Source: an uncultured Shimia sp.
GTDB taxonomy: Bacteria > Pseudomonadota > Alphaproteobacteria > Rhodobacterales > Rhodobacteraceae
Reading direction: 5' to 3'
DNA length: 64,000 nt
Assembly (NCBI RefSeq): GCF_947493595.1
Contig: NZ_CANLRL010000003.1
Location: 1-64,000 of the forward strand
The notes under the pieces were generated by a model, which did not search any database, had not been told where the DNA came from, and saw only the letters and a program-made list of their open reading frames with translations. Of the stretch, positions 25,305 to 34,465 are shown in pieces (positions within the stretch are counted from its first letter, which is position 1; every line of letters starts with the position of its first letter). A program made the position numbers and the translations under genes.

Positions 25305-25336
25305 GGGAGCACTCCTGGGCGTATCCCAGGTCTCCC
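25305..25336 (-). promoter_or_regulatory. Leader hairpin of pnp
   Basis: A two-part stem lies 12 bases before the pnp start: GGGAG/CTCCC outside and CCTGGG/CCCAGG inside around a five-base loop, with small asymmetric bulges. In E. coli an RNase III-cut leader stem lets PNPase control its own mRNA; this stem sits in the matching place. Whether it is used that way here is inference. Confidence 0.5.
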
Positions 25337-25660
25337 GTTTGAAAATAGCGGCCCCATTGCCGCCGACCTCTTCTATCTTTCTTTGATGCGCCGAGGTCAG
25401 GCACAACGTCTCAGATGGTCGGCCCATATCGGAAAACAAGGGGTTTGGAAACCAAATTCTATGTCTGCGGTGCGCCGTATGGGACAGCGCAGGGGAGCAG
25501 TGATTGAAGCGTCATCACATGGGCAACACATTGTTTACGGCGCAAAAGTGGCATTTTAGGCAAATCTGGGCGATAGTGTGGCTGACAGAATCGCGGCTAG
25601 GGGGCTTGCTGCGAAGACAACGTAATGCGCAAGTTGTGCGCCCAGTGTGAGATATGTGCC
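25337..25660. other. Intergenic region between pnp and the SGNH hydrolase gene
   Basis: Divergent promoters for pnp and the lipoprotein hydrolase must lie here. No gene, repeat or recognisable binding site was found besides the pnp leader hairpin. Confidence 0.5.
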
Positions 25661-26440
25661 ATGAGAGCCCCGTTTACCCTGATCCTAACCATCGGTATGG
25701 CGGCGATATTTTTTGTCGCGGGATGTGCGGAGACCACCAGTCTTGAAAATCCGGTTGGCGCTGAAAGAGCCGCGCCACAGGAGGTTGTGACCAAGAACGC
25801 TGTTGCGGAGGCCGAGCCACAGGGCACGCGTATTCTGGCGATGGGTGACAGTATGATGGCTTGGCACACGTTTACGGGCCAGTCGATCCCGCACACCATT
25901 GAGGCTGCACTTGGAGAACCAGTTTATAACACAGCCATCAGCGGTGCGAAGATTACCTATAAGCTGCCGATATCTGGAGCGATGGGGATGCGGATCGAGA
26001 ACCAGTATCGCAAAGGCGACTGGGACTGGGTGGTGCTTAATGGTGGTGGCAATGATCTGTGGTTGGGCTGCGGTTGTGGCAAATGCGCGGGTAAGCTGAA
26101 CAAGATGATCTCTGAGGACGGCAAGCGTGGCGTGATTCCAATGATGGTGCAAAAATACCGTCATGCTGGTGCGCAGGTTGCCTGGGTTGGATATTTGCGC
26201 AGCCCGGGTGCGTGGTCGCCAGTGGAAGGCTGTCGCGACACCGGCAATGAGCTGGAGCAGCGGATCAACAAACTGGCGGCGATTGATCCGGGCGTGCACT
26301 ACGTGTCCCTGGCCGATCTTGTGCCAAACGGGGATCGCAGTTTTCACACGTTTGATATGATTCACCCGTCGATCAAAGGCAGCCGGGAAATTGGCAAGCG
26401 GGTGGCTTCTGTGATCGCAGCACACGACGCGGCGCGATAA
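25661..26440 (+). CDS. SGNH/GDSL-type hydrolase lipoprotein
   Basis: 259 residues from the ATG at 25661. A lipoprotein signal ends FFVAGC (Cys about 20). Catalytic blocks are visible: ILAMGDSMMAW (nucleophile Ser in GDS), the oxyanion block VVLNGGGNDLWLG (GxND) and the DMIHPS block near the C-terminus (Asp-x-x-His). A Cys-rich insertion (GCGCGKCAGK) follows the second block and is unusual. SGNH enzymes cut esters such as acyl or acetyl groups on lipids or sugars; the substrate is unknown. Membrane-anchored and facing the periplasm. Monocistronic, with a terminator behind it. Confidence 0.88.
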   Translation: MRAPFTLILTIGMAAIFFVAGCAETTSLENPVGAERAAPQEVVTKNAVAEAEPQGTRILAMGDSMMAWHTFTGQSIPHTIEAALGEPVYNTAISGAKITYKLPISGAMGMRIENQYRKGDWDWVVLNGGGNDLWLGCGCGKCAGKLNKMISEDGKRGVIPMMVQKYRHAGAQVAWVGYLRSPGAWSPVEGCRDTGNELEQRINKLAAIDPGVHYVSLADLVPNGDRSFHTFDMIHPSIKGSREIGKRVASVIAAHDAAR

Positions 26441-26465
26441 GACCGCCAGAAATTCAAAGTGTTAG

Positions 26466-26490
26466 CCCCATCGCGCAGCGGTGGGGTTTT
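26466..26490 (+). terminator. Intrinsic terminator after the SGNH hydrolase
   Basis: A stem CCCCATCG/CGGTGGGG with a CGCAG loop and one wobble pair is followed by TTTTG, 26 bases beyond the stop. Confidence 0.6.
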
Positions 26491-26687
26491 GTCGTTTATG
26501 GCGCGACAAAAAAGGCAGTTGTCAATTCTGATAAAATTTGTCAGATAAAAGCCGCCCAGCCAGACATCCTCCAGATCAGCCCGGGTATTTCAGGCATGGC
26601 ACGTGATTGGATTGCGTGATGAGGCCTCTGACAAGGTGAGAGCACGTGGCGATGCGCGGTGCTGGGCCTCCAGACGGAGAATGAGAC

Positions 26688-27194
26688 ATGAGTATTCAAA
26701 CCCAACAAACCCCGCACCGATGCCACGAGGTGTTGGAAACACTTGGCTGTGACGACTTTGAGATAGGGTTACTGCCGGTGTTGCGGCACCTTTGTGTCAG
26801 TGCGCAGAGTGCTGACCCCAAAAGCTGGAGCCGTGCCTTTGACATTGCCGTGGAGCGCTATGGTGAGGCAATTGGATTGCCCGCAGCCCATGGCTTGCAC
26901 AAAATTGTGCTGAGTGTTTTTGCCTGTCGTGCCGGAGGGCTAGAGGTGAAAGACCCGCTGGACACAGAGGCGCGCAAGGACATTACGGACGATGAGGTGC
27001 AGATGTTGTCGATGGTGCATCATATGCGGCGGGATAATTCGGCGGCTGCGCGCTCAGCTGTTGCGTTTGTGACCCGTGGGCGCATGGATCCGGTACTGAT
27101 CCGTGCGGGGCTTACATTTGCCAACCGGTTTCCGGCCGGCGTGGGGCGCCATGCGCGCAAAGTGGCGCGGCCCAAACTGTCGGTTGTGGCTTAA
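26688..27194 (+). CDS. Conserved hypothetical cytoplasmic protein
   Basis: 168 residues, no signal or membrane segment. The N-terminus (HRCHEVLETLGCDDFEIGLLPVLRHLCVSAQS in parts) and a central helical stretch (DDEVQMLSMVHHMRRDNSAAARSAVAF) are followed by a basic C-terminus (RHARKVARPKL). The pattern resembles a hypothetical family common in Rhodobacteraceae, but no function is known. Its last 4 bases overlap the end of the converging hydroxylase-type gene. Confidence 0.75.
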   Translation: MSIQTQQTPHRCHEVLETLGCDDFEIGLLPVLRHLCVSAQSADPKSWSRAFDIAVERYGEAIGLPAAHGLHKIVLSVFACRAGGLEVKDPLDTEARKDITDDEVQMLSMVHHMRRDNSAAARSAVAFVTRGRMDPVLIRAGLTFANRFPAGVGRHARKVARPKLSVVA

Positions 27195-27922
27195 GTTGTC
27201 GACGTTCGTGCAGTCTTGGAACCTGGCTTTTCCGTGATGCCAAAAGCCTTGCGCGCGGTCACAAGACGTAGGTCTTCGGGGTCCATCCCCATCGACAACA
27301 TGGTTTTGCGGTCGAAGCGCTCTTTGGCGGTGGCTTTGTCATGGGCGGTGCCAAACAGGCGGTCAATCCAGTCAAAGCCAAAGCTGACCTGAAAGGTCGC
27401 GTGGTGGTCTTGGAAATGATGCGCCAGATGCTTGCGGGTGATGTATTGGCCAAGCCGCCCTTTGGGCACGTTCAGATGTGCAATGGTGTGGCAGTATTCA
27501 TAGAAAGCAAAGGCTGAGACCGAGCCAACAAACAGCGCAATGTAGGAAATGGTCAGGGCCGGGATCAGGCCGAGGAACGGCCAGAGGACCGCGGTGTGAA
27601 TAACCGTGGACAGGAGACCAAAACGCACGGCGTACCAGTGATCGTCACCGGTGAAGAACTCCGGGTCGGTGGGGTATTCGTGATGGCCGATGTGGGTGCG
27701 GTAAAGCTCGTTGAAGGTGCCTTGGTCTTTGGGTGGCTCGCGGTGCATCAGAAAGCGATGCATGCCGTATTCGACAAAGAGCTGCGCGATGTAGCCGTAG
27801 ATCAGTGCGACGGGAATCCACCAGGACAGGTTCTGGGAAATCAGAAAGACACCCAGCAGCCAGAACGGAAACAGGCGGTGTAAGCTGCCCATGCGGATCA
27901 AGACGGATAGTGTTTCTTTCAT
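27191..27922 (-). CDS. Sterol desaturase / fatty acid hydroxylase superfamily protein
   Basis: 243 residues with four or five membrane helices. The histidine clusters that bind the di-iron centre are present: EYGMHRFLMHREP, RTHIGHHEYP, YEYCHTIAHLN and the block RKHLAHHFQDHHATF. This matches the integral-membrane hydroxylase superfamily, which uses O2 to hydroxylate or desaturate lipids or carotenoids. The exact substrate cannot be read from sequence. It follows the same strand as the CobW gene, 118 bases away, and converges with the hypothetical gene at 26688. Confidence 0.88.
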   Translation of the reverse strand: MKETLSVLIRMGSLHRLFPFWLLGVFLISQNLSWWIPVALIYGYIAQLFVEYGMHRFLMHREPPKDQGTFNELYRTHIGHHEYPTDPEFFTGDDHWYAVRFGLLSTVIHTAVLWPFLGLIPALTISYIALFVGSVSAFAFYEYCHTIAHLNVPKGRLGQYITRKHLAHHFQDHHATFQVSFGFDWIDRLFGTAHDKATAKERFDRKTMLSMGMDPEDLRLVTARKAFGITEKPGSKTARTSTT

Positions 27923-28039
27923 GGTGACCTCCCCTGTCGCAAGGAAGTCTGCGCCCGTAATGTGGAGCGTGTCAAATTTGACTTGGCGTCAAGGGAAAGA
28001 GCCCCGCGCCTCCAAGAAAGCGCGGGGCAGCTGGTGCGC

Positions 28040-29257
28040 TTAGGCGCGACGCCAGCCGGGGAACGGATCCGGCATGTCTTCAACAGCCGAAAGGGCAGCA
28101 ACGGACTCGACGTGCAGCAAGCAGGCGTCCAGTTTGGCTTTCAGTTTTGGCCAATCGATGCCGGTGCCGATGAACACCAGCTCCTGACGGCGGTCCCCAA
28201 AGGGGTCTGCCCAATGGGCCGCCATGTAATCTTGTGCCTGTGGATGGGTTGGTCGACGGTCTTCCGGCACACTGGCCCACCATGTGCCTAGCGGCGCGAC
28301 GGAAGACAAAGCGCCAGCCAATGAGAACTCCGCCACCCACTCCGGGCGTGTGGCGATCCAGAAGTGGCCTTTGGCGCGGATCACACCCGGCATGTCGCCG
28401 TTAAGAAAGTCATGGATCTTTTGCGGGTCAAACGGCAGACGCTCGCGATAGACAAAAGAGGCAATGCCGTATTCTTCACTTTCCGGGGTGTGGTCGGCGA
28501 AACCATACAGCTCCTTTGCCCACATTGGGTGTTCATGCGCTTTGTCGAAGTCAAACAGGCCGGTGTTGAGCACATCCAACGCCTGTACCTTGCTGCGGTC
28601 AGTTTCGATGATGCGGGCATCCGCGTTTAGGCTGCGGATGATCTTGCGGGCTGCGTCGGTTTTGACCGGGCCTGCATCCGTGACTTTGTTGAGAACCACC
28701 ACATCGGCAAACTCAAGCTGGTCGGTCAGCAGGTGCACCAGTGCCCGTTCGTCTTCTTCCCCCAAAGTCTCGCCGCGATCCGCCAAAAGGTCATGGCTGC
28801 CAAAGTCATTGAGCAGATTCACAGCGTCGACCACTGTCACCATGGTGTCCAACCGCGCCACGTCAGTGAGACTCTCGCCCTCTTCATCGCGGAATTCAAA
28901 AGTTGCGGCCACGGGCAGGGGTTCAGAAATGCCTGTGGATTCGATCAACAGGTAGTCGAAGCGGCCTTCGGCGGCGAGGCGGCGCACTTCACTCAGCAGG
29001 TCGTCGCGCAGGGTGCAGCAGATGCAGCCGTTGGACATCTCCACAAGGGATTCTTCGGTCTGGCTCAACTCGGCGCCGCCTTTGCGCACAAGGTCGGCGT
29101 CGATGTTCACTTCGGACATATCGTTGACAATCACCGCCACGCGCAAGCCGTCGCGGTTGTTGAGGACACCGTTGAGCAGCGTGGTTTTGCCGGCTCCTAG
29201 GAAACCTGAAAGCACAGTGACGGGGAGGCGGGTGTCTTGGTGTTGGGCGTCTGGCAT
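28040..29257 (-). CDS. CobW/COG0523-family GTPase, probable zinc metallochaperone
   Basis: 405 residues from the ATG at 29257. Walker A is [13 protein letters not shown] (about 16-28). The metal-binding CxCC motif is intact in [13 protein letters not shown], and the guanine-specificity motif is VLNKVTD. The C-terminal CobW_C domain ([16 protein letters not shown] onward) is complete. COG0523 proteins use GTP hydrolysis to deliver Zn or Co to target enzymes. A palindrome resembling a Zur box lies 16 bases upstream, so this is most likely the zinc-starvation type (ZigA/YeiR/ZNG1-like) rather than cobalamin CobW; no cobalamin genes are nearby. Confidence 0.93.
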   Translation of the reverse strand: MPDAQHQDTRLPVTVLSGFLGAGKTTLLNGVLNNRDGLRVAVIVNDMSEVNIDADLVRKGGAELSQTEESLVEMSNGCICCTLRDDLLSEVRRLAAEGRFDYLLIESTGISEPLPVAATFEFRDEEGESLTDVARLDTMVTVVDAVNLLNDFGSHDLLADRGETLGEEDERALVHLLTDQLEFADVVVLNKVTDAGPVKTDAARKIIRSLNADARIIETDRSKVQALDVLNTGLFDFDKAHEHPMWAKELYGFADHTPESEEYGIASFVYRERLPFDPQKIHDFLNGDMPGVIRAKGHFWIATRPEWVAEFSLAGALSSVAPLGTWWASVPEDRRPTHPQAQDYMAAHWADPFGDRRQELVFIGTGIDWPKLKAKLDACLLHVESVAALSAVEDMPDPFPGWRRA

Positions 29258-29272
29258 GGTTGGCTCCAATAA

Positions 29273-29287
29273 TGTTATAACATAACA
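29273..29287. promoter_or_regulatory. Zur-like operator upstream of the CobW-family gene
   Basis: TGTTAT-N3-ATAACA is an inverted repeat in an A/T-rich spot directly before the gene. It resembles the Zur boxes of alphaproteobacteria (GTTATNNNATAAC type). Zur represses zinc-chaperone and uptake genes when zinc is plentiful. The match is by eye. Confidence 0.7.
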
Positions 29288-29336
29288 ATCATGCAGGAGC
29301 CGAAACTGCAAGAGGTGGAATGCAGGTATGGCAACA

Positions 29337-29366
29337 AAAAACGCCCGCTCCGGGGAGCAGGCGTTT
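29337..29366 (-). terminator. Intrinsic terminator of rpsO
   Basis: Read on the minus strand, a stem AACGCCTGCTCC/GGAGCGGGCGTT with a CC loop and one mismatch is followed by a run of T, 25 bases after the rpsO stop. Confidence 0.85.
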
Positions 29367-29391
29367 TCCGTAATCTCGGTAGGGGTACGTC

Positions 29392-29661
29392 TTAGCGACG
29401 GATGCCCAGACGCTTGATCAGGTCCTGATAGCGGGCTTCGTCTTTGCCTTTGGTGTAGTCCAGAAGCTTACGACGCAGAGCAACCATTTTCAGAAGGCCA
29501 CGACGACCGTGGTTGTCCTTCTTGTGGGTTTTGAAGTGCTCGGTCAGGGTGTTGATGCGGGATGTCAGGATCGCAACCTGGACTTCCGGAGAACCGGTGT
29601 CACCTTCTTTGGTCGCAAATTCTTTCATCAGGCGGTTTTTTTCTTCAACAGTGATCGACAT
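29392..29661 (-). CDS. rpsO: 30S ribosomal protein S15
   Basis: 89 residues, the standard S15 length. Conserved blocks are [19 protein letters not shown], the HDKDxxS-like loop replaced by [15 protein letters not shown], and a C-terminal [13 protein letters not shown]15 binds 16S rRNA early in 30S assembly and in several bacteria represses its own mRNA. It starts at the ATG at 29661 behind GGAGAC. Here rpsO is followed by its own terminator and the CobW gene instead of pnp, and truB lies 2.2 kb upstream. Confidence 0.98.
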   Translation of the reverse strand: MSITVEEKNRLMKEFATKEGDTGSPEVQVAILTSRINTLTEHFKTHKKDNHGRRGLLKMVALRRKLLDYTKGKDEARYQDLIKRLGIRR

Positions 29662-29820
29662 CGGGGTCTCCTATTCAAAAGGGTTTCGGGCACAAGCCGG
29701 GATGTCGTCCAGCAAGGTCCATAGAGATACTCCCAAGAGAATCCCTTGGAAGATGGGCGTATGTAGTCGCAAACGGCCCAAAAGAAAAGGGCCAAGGCGT
29801 TAACGTGCACTTTGGTGCGC

Positions 29821-30330
29821 TCAGAGTGGCCAGATTTCAGGCTGTGTGGCGTAGGAGATGTAAAGCGGGTGGCGCGGATGGCCAGCTTTGGTCAGGCCCA
29901 GACATTTGATGGTTTCGCCCGTTGTCTTCAGCACGTCCCTCATTTCAAAGCCGCGCATCAAGTGATCGCCGTGGGCGCCCCAGGCGGCGATGATGTCATC
30001 TGCCCAGAGGCAACTTTCCGCAACAACCGTGTCATTGTCCGGACCAGCGGGGGTCTTGTGTTGGCGCATTTTCTTGGGGTCGGTTTCGCGGAGGGCAAAG
30101 ATATTTACCGCGCGAAAGCCGCCATAGCCCAGTGCACGGGCGCGGCGTTCGCAGCGCTCAATCGTGGGGTCGTTCTGGCGTTCGGTGGCTTTGGAGGGGT
30201 TCAGCATGATGAACAGCACTTTGGTTGCGTTGGTGTCCCAGACACGGGTCAGCGCATAGCGATAGGTTTCGCAATCGGAGTAGAGTGCGGAACTGGTGGC
30301 GTCATCTTTTTGGAAGTGGCGTTCGATCAT
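29821..30330 (-). CDS. DUF1643 family protein
   Basis: 169 residues, cytoplasmic. DUF1643 features are clear: YRYALTRVWD at the start, the hallmark LFIMLNPSKATERQNDPTI, then RRARALGYGGFRAVNIFALR and IAAWGAHGD. The family is widespread, often on mobile DNA, and has no established activity; it has been compared with nucleic-acid-modifying or glycosylase-like folds. The C-terminus PRHPLYISY is also typical. Monocistronic, divergent from the RTX gene. Confidence 0.9.
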   Translation of the reverse strand: MIERHFQKDDATSSALYSDCETYRYALTRVWDTNATKVLFIMLNPSKATERQNDPTIERCERRARALGYGGFRAVNIFALRETDPKKMRQHKTPAGPDNDTVVAESCLWADDIIAAWGAHGDHLMRGFEMRDVLKTTGETIKCLGLTKAGHPRHPLYISYATQPEIWPL

Positions 30331-30454
30331 TCTGTCTACTTAGGATTAACCAACGCGGAGTCAAATGTTTGATTTTGAAGCCTCACTTACTTATCCCTGA
30401 GACTTGGGATTACAGCCGTCTGGGGTTTATTCGGCTGATTGGTGAGGTGGTGAG

Positions 30455-31858
30455 ATGCCGTTTCTATTCTTTTTAGGCTTGCTTGCGGCAGGCGCAGCTG
30501 TTGGCACGATGGTTGGTGTGACTGATGACACCGAGGCTGAGGACGACAGCACAACGTCTGACGACGAACGTGATGACAGCGCGGATACGCAGGGTGCGCA
30601 ACCGTCGACCGAAGAGGAACCAGAAGACGAGGAGGAGCCGGTAGGTGATCCGATCTCGCAGTTTTTGTTTGGCGATGAGGATGTTGATGACAACCTGATC
30701 GGCGGGGCGGGCGATGACACGGTTGTCGGTAATGCCTGGGATGATGATTACTTGGAAGGCGGCGAGGGCGACGACGACCTGTTTGTCTCAGCCGGCAATC
30801 TGGTCAACGGCGGTGCGGGGGCTGACACGTTTTTCTTAGAGGCCGACAATGAGGTTGTGGGCCGCATAGAGGATTTTGACGCCTCTGAAGACATGCTGGT
30901 GTTGCGCAATTACGAAAGCCCGGTGGATGGCTCTTCGGGCAACTTTGTCCTGACGCAAGAGGACAATGGGCTGGCCTTGCGGGATGTCGATACCGGCGAT
31001 GTGCGGATTGACCTTCCTGGGGCCTCCTTGACGGATGGCGAAAGCCTGTCGGTGCTGTTCCAGCACACGGATGGCGACGCCCATGATAGTGAGGTTCAAG
31101 CCGAGTGGACGCGTGACTATACCATTCAAGGCAAGCCTTATGTGGCGGATGCGCTGAGAGGCAGTACCGGGGATGACACGCTGATTGGCGACGACAGCGA
31201 TGACCGCATCTTTGGCGAGGCTGGCGCGGATGATCTGCAAGGCGGCGGCGGCGATGACCACATCTTTAGTGGCAGCGGTAGCGTGTTTTACGGCGCCGAG
31301 TGGAACCATGAGCCGGGCCATCTGAACCGCCTTGGCGCGGGGGATACCTTGTCTGGTGGCGCAGGTGAAGATGTGCTGTGGCTTGGATCTGGCAATGTGG
31401 CAACCGGCGGGGCGGATGCGGATACGTTTGAGGCCTTTGCCGGCGCGTATGACACCGTGACCGAGATCACCGACTTTGCGCCCGGTGAGGATAAGTTGGT
31501 CATCAGCTTTGGTCTGGATGGACCGTTTGGTGCGGGCTTCCAGAATGCGGACAACGAGTATTTCACCGTATCTGAGGCGGCAAACGGCTTTGACAGCAGC
31601 TATGACGCTGACGCGGATGAGACCACGCTGACGTTGGGCGGGCATCCCTTGCTGGTCCTCAATGGCGATCAGACCGGGGCAACCGTGGCGTTCAGCAATC
31701 AGGATGCGGCGGACAATTATGATCTGCCGGAAGTCTGGCTGGATGCCAATGGTGATCCGATCACAGCCGCGCAAGGCCAAGCTGCTGACATTTTGTTCAG
31801 CGGCATGACACCGCAGGATATGTATGACGCCAATGGCAATGGCGGCATGGTCGCCTGA
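30455..31858 (+). CDS. RTX (hemolysin-type calcium-binding) repeat protein with N-terminal anchor
   Basis: 467 residues. It begins with one hydrophobic helix (FLFFLGLLAAGAAVGTMVG), then a very acidic linker (residues 22-70) and two RTX clusters. Cluster one is GGAGDDTVVGN and EGGEGDDDLF (about 87-112). Cluster two is GSTGDDTLIGDDSDDRIFGEAGADDLQGG in parts (about 235-265), with more GGAGEDVLWLG repeats. Each cluster is followed by an ITDFAPGEDKLVI-type block typical of secreted RTX proteins. The helix instead of a free N-terminus suggests anchoring or an unusual export route. It abuts truB: its stop is adjacent to the truB stop with no gap. Confidence 0.88.
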   Translation: MPFLFFLGLLAAGAAVGTMVGVTDDTEAEDDSTTSDDERDDSADTQGAQPSTEEEPEDEEEPVGDPISQFLFGDEDVDDNLIGGAGDDTVVGNAWDDDYLEGGEGDDDLFVSAGNLVNGGAGADTFFLEADNEVVGRIEDFDASEDMLVLRNYESPVDGSSGNFVLTQEDNGLALRDVDTGDVRIDLPGASLTDGESLSVLFQHTDGDAHDSEVQAEWTRDYTIQGKPYVADALRGSTGDDTLIGDDSDDRIFGEAGADDLQGGGGDDHIFSGSGSVFYGAEWNHEPGHLNRLGAGDTLSGGAGEDVLWLGSGNVATGGADADTFEAFAGAYDTVTEITDFAPGEDKLVISFGLDGPFGAGFQNADNEYFTVSEAANGFDSSYDADADETTLTLGGHPLLVLNGDQTGATVAFSNQDAADNYDLPEVWLDANGDPITAAQGQAADILFSGMTPQDMYDANGNGGMVA

Positions 31859-32773
31859 TCAGCTCTCAGGTTTCACAAACACACGGCTGGGGTGCAATTC
31901 CCCGGCTTTGAAGCGGCCAACAGCGACGGCTTCACCTTCAAAACTGGCCCAGCATTCTTCGCCGTACTCCACATCTGACGCCATAACCATGCCTGGGTTG
32001 CCGTTACGTAGGCGCACGGTGCCTTCGGCGGTGGCTTTCACTTCGGGCAGGTCTTCTAGGCCTTGCTCAAGTGGGCGTAGGTAGGTGTCGAGTTCAGGCT
32101 GTTTGGCCATCTCGTCGATTTGCTCGATGGTCAATCCATCGGAAGCATCAAACGGGCCTGACCAGATGCGGCGCAGCTCACGCACGTGGCCAAAAGAGCC
32201 AAGTGCTTCACCCAGATCCCGCGCGATAGAGCGCACGTAGCCGCCTTTGCCACAGGTCATTTCCAGGGTGACGTGATCTTCGTCTTCGCGATCTGTCATC
32301 ACCAGTTCCTCAACCCACAGCGGGCGGGCGGCCAGTTCGAGGTCTTCACCGTCACGCGCGAGTTTGTAGGCGCGTTCGCCGTCGACTTTCACCGCAGAGA
32401 ACTTTGGCGGCACCTGCTGAATGTCACCGACAAATTGACCAAGTGCTGCTTTGATCTGGTCATCTGTAGGGCGGTTGTCCGATTGCGCGATCACTTCACC
32501 TTCGGCGTCATCCGTGTTGGTGGCTTGACCCAATCGCACGGTGAAGGTGTAGGCTTTTAGCGCGTCTGTGATGTAAGGCACGGTTTTGGTGGCTTCACCC
32601 AGGGCAACCGCAAGCACGCCAGTGGCATCGGGATCCAGTGTGCCCGCGTGGCCAGCTTTCTTGGCGTTAAACGCCCAGCGGACTTTGTTCACCACAGAGG
32701 TCGAGGTGATGCCCGCGGGTTTGTCGATCACAAGCCAGCCTGAAATATCGCGTCCCTTGCGTTTGCGTCCCAT
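31859..32773 (-). CDS. truB: tRNA pseudouridine(55) synthase
   Basis: 304 residues. The catalytic block [16 protein letters not shown] (about 37-52) carries the nucleophile Asp. The N-terminus [13 protein letters not shown] and the RNA-binding blocks [25 protein letters not shown] and [19 protein letters not shown] are typical. The enzyme converts U55 in the T loop of tRNAs to pseudouridine. Part of the conserved rbfA-truB-rpsO-pnp order, here separated from rbfA by 7.3 kb and from rpsO by 2.2 kb. Confidence 0.97.
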   Translation of the reverse strand: MGRKRKGRDISGWLVIDKPAGITSTSVVNKVRWAFNAKKAGHAGTLDPDATGVLAVALGEATKTVPYITDALKAYTFTVRLGQATNTDDAEGEVIAQSDNRPTDDQIKAALGQFVGDIQQVPPKFSAVKVDGERAYKLARDGEDLELAARPLWVEELVMTDREDEDHVTLEMTCGKGGYVRSIARDLGEALGSFGHVRELRRIWSGPFDASDGLTIEQIDEMAKQPELDTYLRPLEQGLEDLPEVKATAEGTVRLRNGNPGMVMASDVEYGEECWASFEGEAVAVGRFKAGELHPSRVFVKPES

Positions 32774-32861
32774 GCCTTTGACCTCTCATTCAGGGGTGAG
32801 GGCGGCGACCTATCGGATTGCCATCACGCTGTCAATTTACCCAAAAAGAAAATGGGCTCAA

Positions 32862-32902
32862 AAGTAAAAAGGCCACCAGACCCACGCGATCTGATGGCCT
32901 TC
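32862..32902 (-). terminator. Intrinsic terminator of the tct operon
   Basis: On the minus strand a 12-base stem AAGGCCATCAGA/TCTGGTGGCCTT with one mismatch is followed by TTTTACTTTT. A second GC-rich stem (GCGGGG/CCCCGC, 32909-32932) lies between it and tctA. Confidence 0.75.
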
Positions 32903-32949
32903 CTGAACGCGGGGGTGGAGGAGCCGCCCCGCGTGTTCTTTTGCTGGTG

Positions 32950-34464
32950 TTAGTCGCCGTCAGCGACGCCAGCGGCGCGGAGTTTGGCCCGACGTGCGCG
33001 ATAGCTTGGCAGCGCCACAAGGATCAGTGCGATCACCAGAAGGCCGAGGGTCATCGGACGCTCCCAAATGAAGGCAATACCATCATAAAGCTGCATGGAG
33101 CGAGAGAAGTTGTCTTCCAGCATGCCGCCCAAGATGAAGCCGATCAACAAAGGTGCCAGCGGATAATCCGCAAAACGCAGAGCGGTGGCACAGACGCCAA
33201 ACCCAACCAGCAAAAGCAGCTCGGTGGCGTTGTTCTGACCGATGTAGGCCCCCATCAGGGTGAAGAACAGAATGAACGGGATCAGATAGTTGCGCGGAAC
33301 GGCCAGCACTTTGGCGATGTATGGGATCAGCGGCAGGTTCAGGATCAGCAACACAAGGTTGCCGATGAACATGGACATGATCACCGCCCAGAACACCTGA
33401 GGCTCGTCGATCATCAGGCGTGGGCCCGGGGTCACGTTCAGAGCGATCAGCGCACCAAGCAAAATTGCGGTGGTCCCGGAACCAGGGATGCCCAACGTCA
33501 GCAGCGGCACAAAGGAGCCAGTGCAAGCTGCGTTGTTGGCTGTTTCCGGGGCCGCCAGGCCCTTAATAGAGCCTTTCCCAAACTGTTCTTGCTCTTCCTT
33601 AGGGGCGATGTTGCGTTCAACCGCATAGCCTAGGAAGGAGGCGATAGTTGCGCCCGCACCAGGGAGAACCCCGATGAAGAAGCCCTGGATGGACTGACGT
33701 CCGATCACCGGGGCGATGGATTTGGCTTCGGATTTTGTGATGCGCAGATCTTTGATTTCACCACTGTTGGCGTCTTCGGTTGTCCGGGGTTTCAACACCA
33801 GGAACAGCGCCTCTGGCAGGGCAAACATCGCCATGGCCAGAGTGATGAAGCCAAAACCGGACTGCAGATCCATGATGCCCATTGTGAAGCGTGGCATGTT
33901 GAACAACGCGCCTTCGCCCACGGTGGCCATCATCAGGCCCAACAGCGTCATCATCAGCGCTTTGGCCACTTGACCGGTGCCTGCAAATGCAGCGATGGCA
34001 GACAGACCTACAACCATCAGTGCGAAGTATTCTGCGGAGTGGAACAGAAGCGCGACGGAGGACAGCGCAGGGGCAAAGATCATCAACAGCAGCGCACCAA
34101 TGGTGCCGCCCGCAAAGGACGCGATCGCAGCGATGGTCAGTGCTTTACCAGCTTTGCCTTGCTTGGCCATCGGGTAGCCATCAAAGCTTGAAGCCACGGT
34201 GCCCGCGACCCCCGGCGCGTTCAGTAGGATTGAGGAGGTGGAGCCGCCAAAGATCGCGCCGTAATACACACCGGCAAGCAGGATCAGCGCGGCGGAGGGG
34301 TCGCCCATGGAAATGGCCACAGGGATCATAATGGCGATGATCGACATCGGGCCAAGACCCGGCAACATGCCGATAAATGTCCCGATCAAACAGCCGCCAA
34401 TGACCATCAGCAGGTTTTGTAGGGAAAAGGCCGTTTGCAGGCCAATCAGAAGTCCTTCGAGCAT
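32950..34464 (-). CDS. tctA: Tripartite tricarboxylate transporter, large membrane subunit TctA
   Basis: 504 residues from the ATG at 34464. About twelve hydrophobic segments. The family hallmarks are GTFIGMLPGLGPMSIIAIMIP near residue 30, the repeated GVLPGAGATIASFLGYAVER and the LGIPGSGTTAILLGALIALN blocks. TctA forms the pore of the TTT system that takes up citrate-like tricarboxylates with Na+ or H+ and a periplasmic binding protein. It starts one base after the stop of the small tctB-like gene, so the operon tctC-tctB-tctB'-tctA is tightly coupled. Confidence 0.96.
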   Translation of the reverse strand: MLEGLLIGLQTAFSLQNLLMVIGGCLIGTFIGMLPGLGPMSIIAIMIPVAISMGDPSAALILLAGVYYGAIFGGSTSSILLNAPGVAGTVASSFDGYPMAKQGKAGKALTIAAIASFAGGTIGALLLMIFAPALSSVALLFHSAEYFALMVVGLSAIAAFAGTGQVAKALMMTLLGLMMATVGEGALFNMPRFTMGIMDLQSGFGFITLAMAMFALPEALFLVLKPRTTEDANSGEIKDLRITKSEAKSIAPVIGRQSIQGFFIGVLPGAGATIASFLGYAVERNIAPKEEQEQFGKGSIKGLAAPETANNAACTGSFVPLLTLGIPGSGTTAILLGALIALNVTPGPRLMIDEPQVFWAVIMSMFIGNLVLLILNLPLIPYIAKVLAVPRNYLIPFILFFTLMGAYIGQNNATELLLLVGFGVCATALRFADYPLAPLLIGFILGGMLEDNFSRSMQLYDGIAFIWERPMTLGLLVIALILVALPSYRARRAKLRAAGVADGD

Positions 34465-34465
34465 G

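Noticed and set aside
23106-25559. Open frame of 817 codons opposite pnp
   Set aside because: It is antisense to a fully conserved PNPase, rich in His, Phe and Gly as expected of a codon-bias shadow, and starts inside the terminator.
28040-29257. Cobalamin-biosynthesis CobW
   Set aside because: No cobalamin genes nearby, and a Zur-like operator is present; a zinc role fits better.
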